DNA of 64,000 nucleotides from Brachypterus glaber (lineage: Eukaryota; Arthropoda; Insecta; Coleoptera; Kateretidae). Within the stretch, counting starts at the first letter, position 1. Each line of letters begins with the position of its first letter. The position numbers were made by a program, and so were the translations under genes. The notes under the pieces are model-generated. The model did not search any database and was not told where the DNA came from. It was given only the letters and a program-made list of their open reading frames with translations. The DNA is taken from contig OY294047.1 of NCBI GenBank assembly GCA_958510825.1, positions 53,179,365 to 53,243,364 of the forward strand, written 5' to 3'. Of this stretch, positions 47,093-58,600 are shown in pieces.

Positions 47093-47822
47093 CAAATATC
47101 CATACGTGGATATAATGGAGCCAAAGGAGTTAATAATTAATAAAACTATCACATGTATAAACGTGTAAGTAAAATCTTGATACATTGCAAAATAGCGCAC
47201 CGTTAACCGAGGTGAGGTGAGGTGAGAAGGTTTTCCGAAAAAGCGTCCGAAGTTACCTCGATTGACGGTAGTGTATGAATCGACTTTGAATCGGTATGAA
47301 TATGTATTATCAAATTATTATAGTAGATTTAACTTCAAGATGCATTAGAAGTAAATAAAAGAATCGCGCACGCGGCAGCTAGCGCGTGGTTTTATTGGTT
47401 AAAACACTATAATGTTGTGAGAGTAGGGATGTAGAAAATTAAACAGGTCAGTACGTGAGCACTTGCTATGAAGCGTACAATGTATTGCAATGGACCGTCA
47501 TATAGAAATATTTTGTTTTGAATCTACCCTGTCACTAAATCCGTTGTTGCCACGTGCGTTTGTTTACACTTACACTGTAGTTTGAAGTTGAATATACTTT
47601 AATTCATAGTTTGGTTAGAGTTTGTATTTTGACATTTTTTGACTTTTATATAGATAGATAGATAGATAGAAAACGTCACATTATGACACTCTACTTATAA
47701 GGTAAATAAGTAAAAGTAATTGTCAAATAAAGAAATTGTAAGGTTTATTAATAGTAATTCTAATTTCTATAAAAAGAAGAAAAAAACCAAATTAAATACT
47801 AAAGAATACACAGAATAAAAAC
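47093..47822. other. Intergenic, upstream of gene B
   Basis: Contains GAGGTGAGGTGAGGTGAG at about 47210 and a (GATA)n run at 47653-47671. No gene is seen. Confidence 0.5.
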
Positions 47823-50800
47823 ATGCATTTTAAGTTTCTAATTGACTGGATTAAAATAAGTATAATAATTTTTAGACACTTAAAAGAAGTGATATCAACG
47901 GAAAACCTTTGCGAAATGGATTTATGCATAAATAAATGCTGTGAAGATGGTAATAGCATATTTTTTATTTTGCGACTCTTATAAGCTCATAATCACACGC
48001 ATTTTGCGTGTCCTTATATGCCCATAAGAGGTCTCTACTTTTTTTTCTGTTGGGTTGGCAACATACAAAAGCCTATCTCTTGACGTGTTGCGTGCAAATG
48101 TCAATGTCGATTTAAAGTTTAATTTTTTACAAAATTTTGTGTTTGGGTTATTTTTACCGTGTTAAAATTGTGGACTGGTTAATTGCAGTGAAAAAAGAAG
48201 AGATGACTGTAAAATATATCAAAATATCATTTGTTCTTAGAATTTTAAACACAGTGTAAACCGTAATGCCAACCCAAAACAAAAATCCCTAAATCAGTCA
48301 TCAATTTAAATGTAAGTTTTTTAAATTTTAGAGCAAAATAGAAAAAATTGTATAAAGCACTCGTTTCATAACACGTTTTTAGAGCACTAGTACTTTAGAA
48401 AACTCGTCGCAAACGGTTCGTTTTCTAAACTTGTACTCATGCACTAAAAACGTATGTTATCAAACTAGTACTTTAATAAACTATTAAAGTACTAGTTTTA
48501 TAACACCCGTTTTTAGCGAACGAGTACAAGTTTAGACAACGAGCCACTTGAGGCGAGTTCTAAAGTACTAAAAACACTAAAAACGTATTATGAAACAAGT
48601 GCTTTATACAATTTTTTCTATTTAGCTCTAAAATTAAAAAAAACTTACACTTAAATTGATGGATTATTTAGGGATTTTTGTTTTGGGTTGGCATTACCCA
48701 AATTATAAAACATTTTTATCCAAGATTTTTTTGTCTATGAGGTTTTTTGACGATTTTGGGAAATTGGAAACTACCGTATAATATTATTCTAGCGCAGGCG
48801 CTGTGAATAATATAATCAGACGGTATTTGGTATTATTTTGTGGTGACGTCCGTTTGTAAAGTATCTATATTTTTAGGATCCTACTAATCTGACGATTAAG
48901 GCACTACGCGTAATACTTTATGCGACAAGTAGTATACTTGGACCACCATATTCCATAATGGGCACCATGTAGGTCTTACCTTTGCAAGGGTTGCTAACTT
49001 AAGACCTAGATCCAGTGTTCCAAGTCATCATATCTAGGGACACTAATTTTATATCATTTTTAAGAAATGATAATAAAGAACAAGAAAGGGAGTTAATTAG
49101 GATTTTTTGATAGGAAAAGTGATGAGAAATTTGAATTACGCTGGGACCACCATAGAGTGCTTAAGGTGGTTGAGTGAAGATGATCCACCACGTCCGAAAC
49201 TTCATGTTGGTAAAATGCAAACATCGGGAGAATATCATCTACTAGCTGGAAACATGTGTAGTGGTAATCCTGTAAATAATCCTATAAAATCTTTAAATTT
49301 TTATAAGATTTTATAGATTTTGGTCCTTGGTATTTGAGAAACATTGGCAAAATTCGGGTTGTTTCTGTTTCTGCAGAAGGATTTTCATCAGACTTAAATT
49401 TTTGGCTACTACTCCTATTTATTTAGTGGTTTATAATCGAGGAGGGGCGCCAAATTGGCACGTGTTTGGGCCGGTTTTTGAGTGATGAGGCTTATTTTAG
49501 GGCTGAACTGGGCGCCAAAGTTGCTTGTGTTAGAGACGTGATGATATTATCATTATCATAATGCTTTTTGGCTAAATTACTTATATGTTATGATCACGTT
49601 AAGGGCATTATAATATTTATAATAAACTTGAAGTGGATCCACTTGATATTGATCAAGGGCGTTATCACTGTCATAATGCTTTAGGTCTGGATCCAACGGA
49701 TATTATCATTGTTATATTGCTTATGGGTTGCATTACTCATACATTATCATAACACCAAGGGTATTATCGTAGCCATAAATAACTTGAACTGCAAATCAAG
49801 GGCATTATCATTGTTATAATGCTCTCGGACTGGACGTGATGGGCATAATTATGACAACAATTAATTATTGTCATAATACGCGTGGGCTATATTTCACGGG
49901 CGTTATCATCGTCATAATGTTCTTGGTGCATAAATAACTACTTTTTTCTATTTTGCGACTCTTATAAGCTCATAATCACAAGCATTTTGCGTGTTCTTAT
50001 AGGCTTATAAGAGGTAAGCACTTTTTTCTTTTGGGTTGGCAAGACAGGACAAAAGCATATCCCTTGGCGTTTACCGTGCAAATGTCAACACCGCTTTTAG
50101 ATTTACTTTTCTACGAAATTGTGTTTTAAGTTAATTTTTACCGTGTTAAAATTGTGACTTGGTTACTTGCAGTAAAAAAGAGAAGAGCTGACTATAAAAG
50201 ATATCAAAATATCGTTTGTTCTATGAATTTCCCACAAAGCGAAAATTGTAATGCCAACCCAAAACAAAAATCCCCATCAATTTAAATGTAAGTTTTTTTA
50301 AATCCATTTTTAGCGCACAAGTACTTTAGAAAACTCGACGTAAGTGGCTCGTTTTCTAAACTTGTACTCGTGCGCGAAAAACCTATGTTATGAAAATAGT
50401 AGTTTAATATACTATTATTCGCAACTGTATACAAATACATGCAAAAAGTACGTGATTTCCCGCTGTTTTCACACCTGGACCTGACCTTTAATGAAAAATA
50501 GAGACTAATTATTACTGGTCTGCATTATAAATCATTAATTTTCGCTAGATGGCGCCACCGATTAAAATGTCAAAATGGCTGAACTGCTGTTGTTATGATA
50601 AACACCAAAGTACTTTGATAAACACGAATAATCTAAACATTTTGTTTAAAAAAACCTAAATGTACAATTTTAGTCAATGTTTTTTACTTTTGAGACTGAA
50701 AAGAATAATAAATGTTATATACGGTGTCTTGTGAGCTATCAACAAATGCTTTTTGTGGTTGTTTTTTTGGGTTACGCGTGAGTGAAACTTTAGTTTTATA

Positions 50801-51328
50801 TGATTTTGCTTCTCTTGTAAAATGCAGGGAAAAATTTTTGTGGTAAATATGAAAAGAACTAAAAAACAAAGCATTATAGTATTATTTTCTTCATTTGAAT
50901 TTAAACATCTAGGTTTCAAAAAAATTAGTACTTTATCTTTAAATAAAAACAGTTGCGAATAAAATAGTATACAGGTCTCCCGGAAAATGGTACTTTTCCT
51001 CGACCTATAAATGGTCTCGGAAAAGTACTATTTTCGAGTCGACCTGTAGTTTACTATTACAGGAAGATATATTGAAGCATGTGAGAAAATGGATCATTAT
51101 GTCCAGAAAAATGGAGAAGTATTGTCCTTAAAATGGAACACTACGATCCAGCCAGATAGATACTGCTACGAATATTGCCTTGATTGTGATCCAATGGATC
51201 CATTTAAACATGGCATTAATAAAAATGATTTTTGTTATTTATACTGCGAAGATACGTTCCCAGAATCAAAAATGGTGATGTCACCTTTGCCAGAGTCGTC
51301 TATTCTTTGTCCTAATCCTAGACCTTAA
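47823..51328 (+). CDS. Methuselah-ectodomain-like protein B, three exons
   Basis: Exons 47823-47949, 49114-49263 and 51063-51328, joined in phase 1 twice, give 180 residues. A hydrophobic N-terminus (FLIDWIKISIIIF) may be a signal. Then LCEMDLCINKCCEDG, GTTIECLRWL, NMCSGRYIEACEK, VQKNGEVLSL, and RYCYEYCLDC...CYLYC. This order of cysteines and the DG/NG turn match gene A and the Methuselah N-terminal domain. There is no membrane segment at the C-terminus (ends CPNPRP), so it is probably secreted. No seven-helix part exists. The intron positions differ from those of gene C. Intron 1 starts about 8 bases before a repeat L insertion, and intron 2 holds a palindromic array and another L. Confidence 0.72.
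47957..48700. mobile_element. Repeat L, copy 2, with long palindrome
   Basis: After the L head, 48268-48478 and 48481-48695 are inverted copies (arms of about 213 bp, centre near 48480), both containing ATGCCAACCCAAAACAAAAA or its complement. Confidence 0.8.
49530..49930. repeat. Degenerate array of ATTATCATNGTCATAATG units
   Basis: At least eight variants of GGGCATTATCATTGTCATAA at irregular 40-70 bp spacing, each nearly self-complementary. It lies in intron 2 of gene B. Linkers also share phrases such as GGACTGGA and GGATCCA. Confidence 0.7.
49935..50405. mobile_element. Repeat L, copy 3
   Basis: Starts CTATTTTGCGACTCTTATAA and follows the same order as copies 1 and 2, without the second palindrome arm. 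Confidence 0.75.
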
Positions 51329-51339
51329 ACATAGGATAC

Positions 51340-51600
51340 AAATATTTATCCAATACATACAGATAATAAGACATTTACCAGCTTTATTTAATTAGATAAA
51401 CTCAATAATAACCCCCGCGTGGCTTTTACTTTATTGTGGATAATTATTTATTTTACCCACTCAACTGTCACTTGTCAAATTAATTTCTTGTAAATGTCAT
51501 TAAAATTTTTAATAAAAATATAAATTCCTAAGCTATTTATTGGATAAAACCTTGTATGGCACACATGGGTAAACCGATATTGCCCTCTCGAAAATTAACC
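51340..51600 (+). repeat. 3'-flank duplication shared with gene A
   Basis: Counterpart of 40225-40500. After about 250 bp the two copies diverge, here with a palindromic insert (51560-51655, around CTGCTTGGCTGACGCCTCGC). Confidence 0.85.
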
Positions 51601-51679
51601 TGCTTGGCTGACGCCTCGCAGGTTGATTTTCTCATGGGCAATATCTTACTTTACCCACTAGTACCATAAATAACTATTA

Positions 51680-53707
51680 TTAAATTATTATTAACAACAT
51701 AAGAAAATAAATAAAAATTTGTATATCAGATCCATGTAATTTTTGTCCAGATATTGAGCCAACGCCATTACAATCGTCAGTGTTGCAGAGATTGTAAGTT
51801 ATTGTCGTGTCTCTAAATCTTATGTATTTCATTGTTTCAAATAGGAAGCTGGCCGATCTTGGGAGACAGCCACTTACAGTACCATTGTATCTCGTATTCA
51901 AAGCAACTGAAATAAAACAAGCCGTTAAGCTATGTAATGCTTCGATGGTACTGCCGTGCTAAGCTGAAAGGTCCTATCTATATAGGTTTAACATACACAA
52001 ATAGGACCTTTCAGCTTAGGAAGGCAGAGTATACCTGGTGGGTTTTATTTATGTCCACCCCACAAATTAAGATTACTCTTCATTAGATAAAAACAAAGCT
52101 TTGGTGATTTATATAATTTTATATTGGCTATAAAATGGCGAATTTATTTTTTTTTTGTTTCACTTCTGGTTTCGCCGGAAGTGGCATAAATATGTTTTTA
52201 AGGGAACCCCCCGTAATTTTTTACATTTTTGAGTTCAGCCGAAAGAAAATTATATGTATAAAGACTGATGTTTTTTTTTTACTTTTCTTTTATCGTTTTC
52301 GTTTTTATCGTATCAAAACGAAATACACTTAATTTACCTTCTTAATAAATACATAGAATTTTAGGCTGAATTCAAAAATGTAAAAAAAACAGGATGTTGA
52401 ATTAAAAAGAAAACCTATTTATGTCACTTCCGGCGAAACCGAAAGTGAAACAAAAAAATTAAATCCGCCATTTTATATGTAAAGTTATACAAATCACCGA
52501 AGTTTCGTTTTTATCGAATGAAGATTAATCTTAATTTTGGGGGTGGACTTAAATAAAACTCACCCGGTATTAAATTGTATGAAAAATTGAGCCCTCTATA
52601 ACTTATACATTTTTTAATGTTAGGTTGGTAGGATACTTATAATGCAAATTCTAAGCCTATCGTTCTTGAGTTATCGTGATAACAAAAAACATGACACCGG
52701 ACGGACAGACGGACATTTTCAAAGTTTTGAACAAAAGTGAATTTGGCAAACGATTTCTTTTGTATTTTGAATTTTGGCGGAGGCGCTAACACAGCCCAAT
52801 GCAAGATGCATCTTACTATAATAATTAATTATAATTAATTATGGATGCTAAATTTGAAAAAAACCATGCAATGAATGATTTTTGCATGGTGGCAAAACGT
52901 TGAGGGATAATGATTTTTTTCTTCAAAAAAAAAGTGCTTAGAATTTTGGGAGTTTGAAAATAAGCAGGGCAAATTATCAAGCGTGACTTTTTTTGAGATA
53001 TCAAAAATAAAAAATAAATTCCTCTTTGTAACTCACCTCATACTAAGTTAAGCGGGGGTCAAAAAAAGGAACCTAAAATTTGGTATGCAAGCATAGTTCT
53101 TCAATTGAAACAACATACATACCCTCCGCATATGAAAAATTAGGAAAATGTGCTTTTTTGCAATACCCGAATGCAAAGGGGTAGCGTTTTTATTAAATTC
53201 TTAGTATATTTATTTATTATTTGAAAGGTATCGGGAGAAAAAAGGAATGTCCATTTTTTGGCCAAGTCCAAACGCAGCTCACACAATGACAGTGGCTAAA
53301 GAAAATGGCGTTACAGTGCAGCCAACATAAAACCTAGGAGATTTTTTTTCTTTATGTTGGTGATAATACTTCTATCCTTTTTGGAAGAACTTTTGTCTCT
53401 GTCTATTCTAAATGGAGAAATCTCCATTCCTAATATATTAGCTGCAGCACCATACCTACTGATATTTTAACGGACGCACACTGATAGTCTCTCATTTCGA
53501 CAGCATATGGGTTTCTGTCCAACTTGATGAGCCTCAGTAAAAAATACTTCGTTTCATTGTTGAGAAGCTCATCCATTGCTGAATATAACAAAATAAATTT
53601 TATATTTTTTATACGAGAATGGGTACAATATTCTCTTAACATTGTATATTCGTTACAGTCTCCATTGATACTTATGCACATCTTGCAGGATTGAACACTG
53701 GCGCCAC
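51680..53707 (-). CDS. Ly6/Quiver-like GPI-anchored protein 1, 5' exon missing
   Basis: Minus-strand exons 53707-53615, 53578-53456 and 51906-51680 join with matching phases (1 and 1). The first begins in phase 2 after an acceptor, so a signal-peptide exon lies upstream and was not found. Order: SVQSCKMCISINGDC, REYC, then DYQCASVKIS, GTVSGCLPRS, and YNLCNTDDCNG, the last being the Ly6 C-terminal C..CN signature. A hydrophobic tail (IQIFIYFLMLLIII) suits GPI attachment. Insect proteins of this type include Quiver/Sleepless and Boudin-like members acting at the cell surface; the target here is unknown. Mini-MITE D lies 42 bases before the last acceptor in transcript sense. Confidence 0.8.
51951..52027. 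mobile_element. Mini-MITE D, copy 3
   Basis: 77 bp, CTGCC to GGCAG, same arms. It lies in the Ly6-1 intron and abuts the next element at 52032. Confidence 0.8.
52032..52569. mobile_element. Inverted-repeat element Y
   Basis: Ends TACCTGGTGGGTTTTATTTA and its inverted match (AAATAAAACTCACCCGGTA). Arms of about 150 bp include CACTTCTGGTTTCGCCGGAA and its complement. It lies in the Ly6-1 intron. Confidence 0.75.
53362..53427 (+). mobile_element. Repeat A end fragment
   Basis: Matches the last ~65 bp of repeat A (CTTCTATCCTTTTTGGAAGA to AATCTCCATT). The remainder is missing. Confidence 0.7.
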
Positions 53708-54541
53708 CTACAATTTTTAAATACAGGGTTATTCAGAAATAAGTTCGAGAATTATAAATTCTACATTAAAAAATATTGTCAAGAGTTGGCTAGGTAGCCA
53801 TAAAGGCTTTACCTAAATTTAATAAAACAATTTTATTATTTATAAATTAGTCCCTTGTATTACATACAGATGTTTTGCACACCAAGCATTCTAGTGTTAT
53901 TGTAAACTAACATTGAAATTAAAGAAACTAGGTTTGTTTGTAAAACATCTTGGTATAAATACTATACTTAGATCAAATGATTAATTAGAAGGAGAATTAG
54001 AATATTAGATTATCAGATAGAATAGCGTAGAGTCGATAGTTGGGTAGTCCCAAAGTGGGCAGTGCCCATTGGGCAAAGTAACTCTGACATCTCGGTAACC
54101 TAAAGTGGTAAGAACGTGTGTTATGAATAAGAGTTTAATTACCCCAACCCGTATCCAGCAAAATGGAGAGGAAGACCATTATTCGTAACAAGAAGAACCC
54201 CTCATTCGTGACAATATGAAACAAAGTTCCTATAAAGGTTGATCCGGAAATGAGCCGTAAGGGAGCTATGACCCTCCTAAGGGTACATCTGAAAAGTAGT
54301 TTTTATTTAATAACTCTGGAACCCTATAAACCACAGTAACGATTTTTGCACATGCCACTTTTATTTTCATGAAAAAAATTAGAGAGATTTTGCTGTTCTT
54401 TTGTTAAGATGTGGAGAAAAGTAAAGTCCAAAAACCGGAACTTAACGACAAAGAACGGAAGAACAAACTAAGACTAAAATGAAGTGACCCTAACTACTGC
54501 CTGTAAGAATAACACTTTTTAGGGGACCGTAGATCCCTTAA
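53708..54541. other. Intergenic, possible LTR remnant
   Basis: Contains TACAGGGTTATTCAGAAATA (also near 5551) and a GC-richer block at 54000-54210 (GGTATAAATACTATAC upstream; AACCCGTATCCAGCAAAATG) that might be a solo LTR. No terminal repeat pair could be shown. Confidence 0.35.
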
Positions 54542-55103
54542 CACGTTGACTGGCATGTGTATGAAAAAGTATACACGTTAGTTGTGTCCAGTGCGCCACG
54601 TGTATAATTATACATGCACAATAACATCTTTACTGTGCGTGTATGCTTCAGGAGAACGAAGGGCAGGGTTTCTTATGTTTGTTTATGTTTGTTTTTAACC
54701 TCGTACTATTCTACTTAATTAAGCATCCCCTAAGTCCAGGACTTGTGTGGGCTAGTAGTAGAGGGAACCACCGGCTTTAATTGACTTTCGAACCAATATA
54801 TCTAGGGAGTACGCCTTCGCCAAATTTCAATTATTAATTAACTGAAAAAGGCAATCGGCGCCAGTGAGGTTGAACTCACGACCATTAGCTCAGTGTCAAT
54901 GCTATATCGATGCCTTAGACCGCTGAGCTAATTCTCCCATGGCGGGATGGTTGGCCTAGCGTGAAATTACATGGCTGGAAAATTTTTGTAAAAAATGTCC
55001 AGGGGAAAAGGATTTCAAAAGACAACACATATTTTAAAATTATTGAAAAAAGTGTCATGGCCTGTTGGACGAATCTCCGAAAATGGCCGTGGCAGTTAAC
55101 GTG
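54542..55103. mobile_element. piggyBac-type MITE carrying a SINE
   Basis: Flanked on both sides by TTAA (54538-54541 and 55104-55107), with 14-bp inverted ends CACGTTGACTGGCA and TGGCAGTTAACGTG. TTAA duplication is diagnostic for piggyBac-type elements. A SINE occupies 54674-54938. Confidence 0.8.
54674..54938 (-). mobile_element. tRNA-derived SINE, copy 2 (different head)
   Basis: Minus-strand head with A box TTAGCTCAGCGGTCTAAGGC (54912-54931) and B box GAGTTCAACCTC (54865-54876). The body matches copy 1 (GCCGGTGGTTCCCTCTACTA, AATTTGGCGAAGGCGTA), and the tail is GTTT/ATGTTT-rich on the plus strand. The head is much closer to a real tRNA than copy 1 and of another type. Confidence 0.85.
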
Positions 55104-55641
55104 TTAAATAAAAAATATCGAAAAAATTCGTTACGTAATTTATGGACAAATAATAGTTCCAAGAAATTAATTATGGTTAATTTTATTCAATTTAAAACTG
55201 CTGTCTGGAAATATATTCGTTCCACAATGTACCATTTTTACTTATTTATTTGCTACTCTACATAAATCTTTATTACCTTGATAAGCCATACAGCAGATTA
55301 AAGCAATCATAATCTTGGATTGCATTTTTTTAATTCTCAATATTTATCTTAATATTGGAATAAATTGTAAATGTTTTTATAAATAAAATTTACTGCTTTT
55401 TTTTGTGAATTAACAAATGTCAGTAATATTAGGGACACAAGGTTTTGCTAGAGCATTGAATAGGTTTGTTAGGGTAGGTTGATAGTTTACACACTACACA
55501 AACCTACAGAACCACTATCCACCATTTATTTGTCAAGATGACTTTAAAGTCATTTTGTCCCCAAAATCATTTTTATCATAAGTAAAATAAATAAAATGTA
55601 TAAATAATAAATAAATAAAATTCAAAAATAATTTTGATAAA

Positions 55642-58600
55642 ATGCATTTACTAATTATCTTTTTCGTTACGATTCTACTTGCTCTTTCTAAGGAAGTTGA
55701 AGGTAAAACAGATAAAATTAACTGCGATATACATGTTTGTGCTGAAAAATGTACTAAAAAACTTTGCATGAACAAATGTTGCGACCGTGAAGAAGTTTTG
55801 AGAAAATTGAATTCTTCCGGGGACGAAGTGGAATGTATTGGAAATTTGTGGTGGTTTAAGGTGCCTATTATTATAAATAACAGTTTTTTCCAGTTATTAC
55901 CCAGACAGAATATAATAACTAGCAGACATCCAGAGGACATACTTTCTGGATATCCAGTGGATATAAGTTACAGATTTTTGAAAAAGAGGCTAATTTTGCT
56001 GTCACTCTTTGTGACCACGATAACTCGAGGACCCTTTGGGATAAAGACTTTAAATTTTGAACATAAGTTTATTATCCAATACATTAGAATAATATTTATC
56101 TACCTTTTGGTACAATTTCTCCTTCATCCACTTACATGTATAGATCTTGATTTATTAATGTATAATATAAAGACAATTATTGTATGTAAGAAATTTAAAT
56201 ATTCGAATTACACAGGCCCACAAAAAAAATTGTGAGTCTTGGATTCCAATATTATATTCCTATGTATTTTTTCCCGCTGAATCTGAATCCGTAACCCGTT
56301 TAACCCATACACATCAGGATTTTGATATAACGTCAAAAAACACCCGAAAAACTACTGAAACCGCTAAAATCATCTATGCCATGCCACTGTCACCCCCCTG
56401 TCCCCAAATTGCTAATTCTATAACCCCAGAACCCCATAATCCCCCAACCTCATAATACCATAGCCGCATAACCTCAAAACCCCGTAACCTCATTAAGTAG
56501 AAAAATCTGGTTCGGGAAAACAGAACAATTACGTGAAATTTTCTTGTAGAACATAGTTATGAATAAGTAACTGTGTAACCCTAAAATCCCATCACACCTC
56601 CTAACCCCTTCACTCCGTAACCCCATATATTATAACCTCTTAACCCTATCATACTATTTTGTGGAGAAGTCCGGTTCTCGAAATCATGAGTTTTGTGAGT
56701 GAAGTCATGAATCAAGGTCTATTTAATTATTTTTTTAACCGGACTTCTCCACAGAATAGGATAACGGGATTAAGGGAATATAGTATATGGGGTTACAAAG
56801 TGAAGGAATTTTGAGATTATGGTGTTAGGGGATTTTGGTTTTGGTTATAGAGTTACTTACCTATGACTATGTTCCACAAAAAAAGCTGAAGAATTTGTTC
56901 TGTTTTCCCAAACTAGATTTTTCTACTTAATGAGGTTACGGGGTTTTGAGGTTATGCGGCTGTGGTATTATGAGGTTGGGGGATTATGGGGTTCTGGGGT
57001 TATAGAATTAGCAATTTGGGGACAGGGGGTGACAGTGGTATGGCATAGATGATTTTAGCGGTTTCAGTAGTTTTTCGGGTGTTTTTTGAGGATATATCAA
57101 AATCCTGACGTGAAGGGGTTTAACGGGTTGCGGATTCAGATTCAGCAGGAAAAATACATAGGAATATCATATTGGAATCCAAGACTCACATTTTTTTTTC
57201 TGTGGGCCTGAGTTATTTTTAACAGTGTAAGAATAAGTCCTTAACTGATTATATTTTTTAATTTTTCTTTAAAGAGTGTTTATGAGCATAAAATAATTAA
57301 CTTTAAGATCATCCAACCGAAATTTTTTGGACGGGATTGGCATAAAATACAAAAGAGAAATGTAGACTACAATATATTTCCAAAAAGAATGTGTGTAAAT
57401 GGATATAAGCTAATTTGCAGAAAACAAGGATTATTTCTTCAAAGAGATGGAACAATTAGAAAAGTAGTACAGTTAGTATCATTTTTTGCAAAAGATAATA
57501 AAAAGTCACTATAGGAGAGAGTCGTTCAAAACGGGAACGTCGGGTCAAATGGGGCGTGAGCTCTCACATTGGTCAGTGCTGCTATATGCGGCAGAATACA
57601 AATTAAAAATTCTGCGCTCACTACTCGATTTAAACTATGAATGGAAAATCGGTTTTAGGTTGACCGGTTGCGGAATATACCTCAGACCGGTTTTTGGCTA
57701 AAACTCGAAAACAATAAAAGAAAACCGGTTAAAGTCCAAAAATAACCGGTTAAGCGGTTTTTCTAAATACTCCGGTCACAAAAAACCTTTTTTTTCATAT
57801 TAACCGGTTATGATTAAAAAAACGGTGGTCCCAAAGTCACCCTCCCCCTCTTAACTTTTGAACCAGTTGAGATATCGACTTTAAATTTGGAACTTTTAAA
57901 TAAGACAACTTAAACTATATTTTAGCATATATTTAATACTTTCAGCTCTTAAAATGTGGGCAGGGGGGCATGGGGGCACATTTTTTAAATGGAAAGGGGG
58001 GTCGTGTAATACATTTTAAAGCTTGTAAAATTCTACATTTAACTCCATATTTTTAAAATAAAAATAAAATGAGTTTAAAATGGGGTTGAATGTTGAATGT
58101 CAAAATTCCTCTAAAAAAAACAAATAATTTTTTAAAAATGCCTAATTTTATCATAAAAAAATATTAATTATACTTTTAACTAATTTTAGTTGACATAAAT
58201 AAAAATTTATAAAAAAAAATCGAATGTTTTAGCACAAAAAATTGAAAAATCAAAACCTTAAAAAACATTTTTAAAAAAATTAAAAATATTAGTTTAAATA
58301 GAGAATTTTATAAGCTTTAAAATGATGTATTACACGACCCCCCTTTCCATTTAAAAAAATGTCCCCCCCTGCCCACATTTTAAGAGCTGAAAATATCAAA
58401 TATATGCTAAATTTGAAGTCGATATCTCAACTCGTTCAAAAGGGGGGTGGGGGTGGTGACTTTTGGACCGCACTGTATATCAGCACTGACCAATATGTGA
58501 GCCTACGTTCCCATTTGACTGGACATCCCCGTTTTGGACGACTCTTCCTGGGAGAGTCTCCCATACCATTTTTTAATTTTGTTATACCTCCCCGCTACGC

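Noticed and set aside
54000..54230. Solo LTR of a retrotransposon
   Set aside because: No TG...CA borders with a target duplication could be shown; left as a remark only.
54860..54938. Possible functional tRNA gene on the minus strand
   Set aside because: It has A and B boxes, but is joined to the same SINE body as 19711; treated as a SINE head.
55533..55940. 135-codon minus-strand frame
   Set aside because: It is antisense to exon 1 of gene C.
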